Assembly: GCA_027596195.1 (NCBI GenBank)
Contig: JADGJG010000385.1
Location: 1 to 21,802 of the forward strand
Source: Podochytrium sp. JEL0797
Taxonomy: Eukaryota; Chytridiomycota; Chytridiomycetes; Chytridiales; Chytriomycetaceae
DNA: 21,802 nt
Direction of reading: 5' to 3'
Positions 16,914 to 21,802 of the stretch are shown here, one piece after another. Each line of letters opens with the position of its first letter. Position 1 is the stretch's first letter. A program made the position numbers and the translations under genes. A model generated the notes under the pieces. The model was given only the letters and a program-made list of their open reading frames with translations, did no database searches and was not told the DNA's origin.

Positions 16914-18135
16914 ATGTCCGCAGAAAGCACTACCCGTAATGTTCTTCTTGTCACTGGCGTTACCGGAAAGGTATGCGCGTGTATCGGAATTCTCGGCGCT
17001 TTTGATATTAAACCAAGCCGCACCAGGTTGGATACCAAGCCGCTTTGAGTCTTCTCGAGAAAGGACTTACAATCCGTGTTCTTCTTCGCACGGATGGCCC
17101 GCGTGCTGACGAGCTGAGAAAAAAAGGAGTTGACGTGGTCGTTGGCGATCTGCTCAGCACAGCAGATGTTCGCAGAGCAGTCAAGAAAGACGTCAAGGCC
17201 GCTCTTTTTGTGCCCTCCATCACTCTCATGATGATTCAAGTAATTGCTTTCTCCTCTCTCCTCCTTCTCCTCTCTCGGAATACGTTCTAATTTTTGTCCT
17301 TCAGGCAGCTGCCGTCTTTGCCGCCGCCATCGAAGACTCGGAAGTTCCCTACCTCACCATGATGTCACAGTGGTATGTCTCTCCAGATCATCCAGCTGTG
17401 CACACCCAGCAATTGTGGCTTGCCGAGCGCATCTTCTTGCGCCTTGCTCCCACGACAACCGTCACGCGTATCCGAGTGGGACTCTTTGCCGACAACAACC
17501 TGAGCCGCGGACTACTCGCCAACGCGATTCAAACGGGACAGATTCCAAACTTTTTCGCGGATGGGAGAATTGCGCCCATTTCGAATGAGGATCTTGGAGC
17601 CAGTTGTGCAGCGACTCTGGCGGAGTGCGAAAAGTTTGGGGTTCATGGGATTATGAATCGTCCTACGGGGCCGAAGGCGATGAGTTTTGGAGAGATGTTG
17701 GAGGTTGTGTCGAGGGTTTTGGGAAAGCCGGTTGTGGAGATGAAACTGGGTCATGTGATGGCTTCTAAGGCGTTGACGAATGGAGGTCTGGATTGGTTTG
17801 GACAGCAAGCTACCTTTTCTTATGCGGAGCCGTACAACTTTCGCGCTCAAGAAATCGTGTTGCCGACGGATCACGTGCAGTATTTGACGGGGCGCGTTCC
17901 GGAAGAGTATGAGACTACTGTGCGTCGATACGCTGACAAGGAAGCCAAGCCGTCGATTGGGGGGACAATGAAAGTGGTTGGAAACCTTGTGGCGATTGCG
18001 ACGTCGACGGCTGCGGATATCCCGAAAGAAATGGCGCGTGTTCAGATTCCACTTGGGAAAGTGGAGCCGTTGCAGTCGGAGGATTGGAAGAGCGACGTCG
18101 CACAAATTGAAGCGATTCAGTATTTGTTGAAATAA
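16914..18135 (+). CDS. NmrA-like NAD(P)-binding protein (atypical short-chain dehydrogenase)
   Basis: Three exons (16914-16970, 17027-17239, 17305-18135), with introns of 56 and 65 nt, give 366 residues in continuous frame. The first intron splits the nucleotide-binding loop: joining restores TGVTGKVGYQAA, the GxxGxxG motif at G15, G18 and G21, which starts a Rossmann fold. A second strand with a basic residue (VLLRTD) and the acidic VVVGDLL strand follow, as in NmrA/HSCARG-type proteins that sense NADP(H) or act as oxidoreductases. The catalytic Tyr-x3-Lys of classical SDRs is not evident, so a redox-sensing or regulatory role is as likely as catalysis. The C-terminal ~150 residues provide the substrate lobe. 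The ends converge with the GPCR gene, leaving 110 nt between stops. Specific substrate unknown. Confidence 0.82.
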
Positions 18136-18245
18136 AATAACCCATAATACTACTAAGAAAAGTAAACATGTGTCAAGGTCCACTCAATTACAACTAAAAA
18201 ATGCTAAAAATCTTATATGTATTATTCATTTCGGGGAAACAGGCG

Positions 18246-21200
18246 TCACTTCTCTCCCTCTCCTTCCAACCGTTTGTATGATTCCACAAATGGAAAAGCC
18301 GCCTTCTCGCTTTCAAACTCCAATTCAAACACATACCCCGGAACCTTTCTCTCGCAGTTGAAGAAAACTCTCGATCCCGACTGATCCACGCCCAAATTGT
18401 CCTTGATCACACGAATGCACCACACATTCTCCGACCCCCTCAACGTGACCCATTGCTTTCCATTCATGGAACAAACGTCCACAATTACTTCGAACCACTC
18501 GGACCAATGCAATAGTCCATATCCGGGGTGGTAACGAACCGCGACTGGTTTCGAGTTCAGAACTGTGCGTCTCACGGACCCGCGACCGCTTGATTTTGTC
18601 GGGAAAGGGAGTTTTGTGATTGAGGGCTGGTTTCCTTTACGGATGGGAAGAATTCCAGCGCTGGGTCGAGAAAAGGGAGGTGTGTCACTCCTTCTCGAGT
18701 CTCTCGAATCTCTCGATGCTATACTTTGGGAGGAATGGGGAGCATTTTCGGGCACGAAACTGGCACTGTGGTTGATCACGAGTCTGCGCAAGTCGATTTG
18801 GGAAGTCGAAAACAGGGAAGTTATCTGAATTAAGGCTCTTGTACCTACGAGTAGAGGAAGCACCGTAGAGAAAATAATAAACACGCAAATGTCTTGCTTC
18901 ATGAACACGTTGAAGTCGCTGCCGCCACTTCCCATAAGCACAATCAAGGCATAACCAAACGCGAATGCCAAGGCGACAATGCGTAAAACGTCGCTCTCGT
19001 TGAGCACTCCGCTGACGATTCTCAACGCATAAATCATGATGCAGAATAAAACAAACAGCATAACGTTGTAGATTATTTGAACCATCATTAGCGGACTGAG
19101 CTTGGAGGCATTAGATGACGCGCAAGAATAGAAGTAGATTGTGTCCTGAATGATCAAGGACGGAACTGATTTATCGACGACAGCAAATGAACCACCCATC
19201 AATGCCAAATCAATCAAAATCAAGCCGAGAGCAGCCACTCGTGCCACCGAGATAAGCCGCCGGGTTCCTTTCTTCCCGCGTTGCTTGGAGACTCGAAACA
19301 ATCGAATCAAGACAAAGTTTTTGGACAGAGTCATGCCCAAGACTGTTGCATACCCAGCAACAAGGAGAAATTGTTTCGCCATGCAAGAAGCTGAACCAGG
19401 TTGCACCAAACTCAGCAAAATCGATGCATATCCTAGCATGCATCCAATGACTAAAAGGACAGGCTCGACCATTGGTTTCTTGCTCTTTTGAAAAAAGTAC
19501 TCGATGGCGAAACAGGCCATGAAAATTGTGCCGATCAGGAGTCCGATGATTCCCAGAGAAGCTGAAGTCATGCCCTGCATATTTTGGAGGCTGTAAATCT
19601 GGAGAATGGGCATCGGGGGGCCATCGAGAGGGGGGATGGATGAACCTGAGAATTCTAGTTCAAACGCATGTCAATTAAAAATTGCGTACCTCCGTAGAAT
19701 ACAGGCAGTGTTGTTGAATTCAAATAACTAAAAGAACTTCCAAGCATATCTGTTAGTCCAAAATCTTAAAAGTGTTCACTGGTTATCGGCCGAGATAAAT
19801 TATCAGGGATGGTTGCGAACCTGTCACATTCATGCCCACTCCATTGAAATATGAAATTGTATATGGCAGATTCAAATCTCCATATTGATTCAACACTACA
19901 GGTTGCGCCGTCAAGCCATTGAAACTCAGATTTTGAAAGAGAGTGTAGTTCATGCGTCCTTGCAACTGTCTCGAAGCCAGCATATCCACAGTCAAAGACG
20001 CATCCGAGTCCAATATCTAAGCGGAAAGAATCTAATTAATTCCAAAATCGAAAATTTATCATTAAAAAAACACGGCGGCAATACCTTTTGAAATCCGAGC
20101 AACATCATCATAACGCAATCAAAGTTTGGCTCCAGTCCTTGTTTTCCAAACCATGCAAAGCTAAAATCGTTGCTTGACACGCCCATCAGCTCAATGAAAA
20201 TGTTGTACCATTTAAGTTCAAGTGCAGTCTTTGTGTTCGGCGGAGGATTGTGGAACATGATCATTCCGGGATAGTTCTGAAAAAGAGGAGTGTTTGCACT
20301 CACTGCGTTTGAATAACTATTTTAGATCGTTTGTGGAAAAGAACTTACTCACAAGCAGTGATTTCTTGACCGAATGGAGTCAATGCCGAAAAAGCTATCC
20401 AAACGTGAGCTGGAGATACGAGACCAGAAGCAGCCATTGCTGCGTAAACGGTCAGGAGGAAGGCTGGCTGGCCAGAAATAATCACGTATCGAGCATCCGC
20501 TTGTTTCAGCACCGAAGAAGCGTACGCCAAGGAATCATGACCTACAGTGGAAGCAAGACTCACGGCTTCCACAAGAGTAACACCGTGATTGCGCATTGTG
20601 TTCATGATGTCGACAGCGACTGGGATACGGGTGAGTGGTCGTTTAAATTAAATCTACTCACACTGAGCACTCAAATCGTCATCATGCTCGTATATGATCG
20701 CATATCGCTGCACATTCCATTTTTTGAACAACTGATACATGTGATTCCCGAGTCCCGACGAGGGCAATGGACGCCAAAAGTAGGGAAAAATGCTTTTTTG
20801 AGACAAACGAGGGGAAGTGGATCCGAACGATGCGTAAGGAAGCTGCGCGACGGAAAATTCCTCAGCCGGTCCGCGGCACATCGTTGAAAACTCGTGTCCC
20901 ACCACTCCGATAATATCCGTATTGTCAATGATTTCGATTGCTGTCACGGCAGCTGCATATCCAGAAGTGTGGCCTTTGAAATCAGGGATCACTGTGGGCC
21001 AATAAGCCCCACAATCGGAAAACCGCTTCAGATTTACATAAATTCCCGGGAACAGGGTTGGGTCGCGATTCACCATTTCCACGGCTGCCTGAACGGCTAT
21101 ATCATTGAGGTAAACAAACCCGTTCTTTGCATTTAAATTGTAAAGCTTCGGGTCGTATTGGTTTGTGAAATTGGTGACCTGGGAGTTGTTGACAGAGATG

Positions 21201-21331
21201 TGCGACAAATAGCAGTACCACTGGATCACACCAAGGGTGATATTAGCGGCCACAGCTCCTTTGACCATGGCGGCAAAGAAGCAGAAAGCGAGAAATTTGC
21301 AGTTCTTCTGGCGCAGCGCGTCGGAGGGCAT
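18246..21331 (-). CDS. Class C G-protein-coupled receptor (GABA-B/glutamate type)
   Basis: Six exons on the minus strand: 21331-20662, 20619-20353, 20302-20085, 20016-19821, 19749-19690 and 19654-18246. Introns are 42, 50, 68, 71 and 35 nt. The total is 2820 nt, or 939 residues, with all phases consistent. The start at 21331 is the first in-frame ATG and gives a signal peptide (1-28). Residues ~30-470 form a periplasmic-binding-type (venus-flytrap) ligand domain with typical stretches such as AAVEMVNRDPTLFPG and GVVGHEFST. Unlike glutamate receptors there is no cysteine-rich linker; LPVFYG and IPPLDGPPMP lead straight into seven helices at about 500-525, 535-554, 564-590, 607-629, 657-680, 691-712 and 721-744. 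The ~195-residue tail has a Ser/Arg-rich segment and a compact beta-rich end that looks PH-like (unproven). It likely senses small nutrients or amino acids. The ligand is unknown. Confidence 0.85.
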
Positions 21332-21802
21332 TTGCGGCGCGCCTATTTTTTGCAGAATGAAAATCCAATGACAATCCCAGGGCTTTTTCCGAATGCAGAC
21401 GCGGTTGTGGAATTCAAAAATATTGAATTGAATAAGCGGATGCTGTGTCTGCTCGCTATTGTCATCCTCGAGCCAGATCGTCTTTGCCCTCTCTGTCGGC
21501 GAAATTGTGCTTGGATCCACGCGTTTCTCGGCGCATTTACTGCCGAGTGCATTTTTTATTCTCACGGTATGTTAGTCGCCGTATCGAATTACAGCTACGC
21601 ACGAAAAACCTGCACACACCCCTTTTCCCTCAAAAAATAAAAACCCCACGTTTTTTTTCGCCGGCTTTTTTTCTCGGCCCGTCTTGTGCAAGGGATTGAA
21701 GAGGTGCGGGGGGGGGGGGGGGGATCTTTATAATGGTAGAGATTGTTGGGTATCCAGCCAGATAGAAAAAAACCCTTTAAACGAGTATTTAATAAGCAAA
21801 AA
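21332..21802. other. 5' region of the GPCR gene with G16 run and upstream ORF
   Basis: Contains a 16-G homopolymer (21708-21723) and, on the minus strand, a 69-codon ORF (21552-21343) ending 11 nt before the receptor ATG. The receptor frame itself is open further upstream but only from a GTG (21565), so it is not taken as the start. No further gene is seen to the window end. Confidence 0.5.
21727..21732 (-). promoter_or_regulatory. Possible TATA box of the GPCR gene
   Basis: TATAAA on the minus strand about 395 nt upstream of the receptor ATG, next to the G-run. If used, the 5' leader would be about 360 nt and would include the 69-codon upstream ORF. Confidence 0.3.

Noticed and set aside
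19613..19613. Treating the Met at 19613 as the start of a stand-alone seven-helix protein
   Set aside because: Upstream exons join in frame to give a signal peptide and a full ligand-binding domain, the normal class C receptor layout.
21332..21565. N-terminal extension of the GPCR from 21565
   Set aside because: The first codon there is GTG, not ATG, and the extension would bury the clear signal peptide that follows ATG 21331.
1..21802. CRISPR array, bacterial operon or phage features
   Set aside because: No spaced direct repeats; the genes contain spliceosomal introns and eukaryotic domains, so prokaryotic features are not expected.

Overview
The window looks like nuclear DNA of a fungus, most likely an early-diverging zoosporic (chytrid-type) fungus. 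The evidence is: protein genes split by many short GT..AG introns (35-126 nt, usually GTGAGT donors); a chromodomain Ty3/gypsy retrotransposon; a GPI-anchored acid-phosphatase-like gene; and a class C (GABA-B/glutamate-type) G-protein-coupled receptor, a family retained in zoosporic fungi and absent from yeasts. The taxonomic placement is inference; no rRNA or other marker gene is present.

Layout. (1) 1-6751: an almost complete, apparently intact chromovirus-type LTR retrotransposon on the + strand. The left LTR is cut by the window edge and the right LTR is complete (6417-6751). Gag (76-1806) starts INSIDE the 5' LTR and reads through the primer-binding site. Pol (1806-6401) follows through a TGATG stop/start overlap. 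(2) 6752-7223: the start of an unrecognised minus-strand gene whose 3' part appears to be cut off by the LTR. (3) 7689-11280: a local segmental duplication. The left copy carries an intact acid phosphatase-family gene (7766-9035, one intron) plus a relic of a Nudix gene tail. The right copy carries a broken phosphatase pseudogene (10288-11145) convergent with the complete Nudix gene (11188-12285, minus). A small unrecognised minus-strand gene (9150-9607) lies between them, and its last codons run into the duplicated Nudix relic. (4) 12286-13180: intergenic, with a compact run of three inverted repeats followed by T5. (5) 13181-16612: a five-exon gene of 1030 codons with an MLKL-like helical N-terminus, a kinase domain whose HRD is HGA (predicted pseudokinase), an unidentified middle region and C-terminal ankyrin repeats. 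(6) 16914-18135: a three-exon NmrA-like NAD(P)-binding protein. (7) 18246-21331, minus: a six-exon class C GPCR of 939 residues with signal peptide, venus-flytrap ligand domain, seven membrane helices and a folded-looking cytoplasmic tail.

The genes do not form an obvious single pathway. The best biological leads are the MLKL-like pseudokinase/ankyrin protein (a candidate signalling or cell-death effector), the retrotransposon whose LTR encodes the Gag N-terminus, and the duplication in which the damaged phosphatase sits beside the intact Nudix gene while the healthy copy sits beside only a Nudix scrap. All exon structures were worked out by eye from splice signals and frame continuity; none is supported by transcripts.
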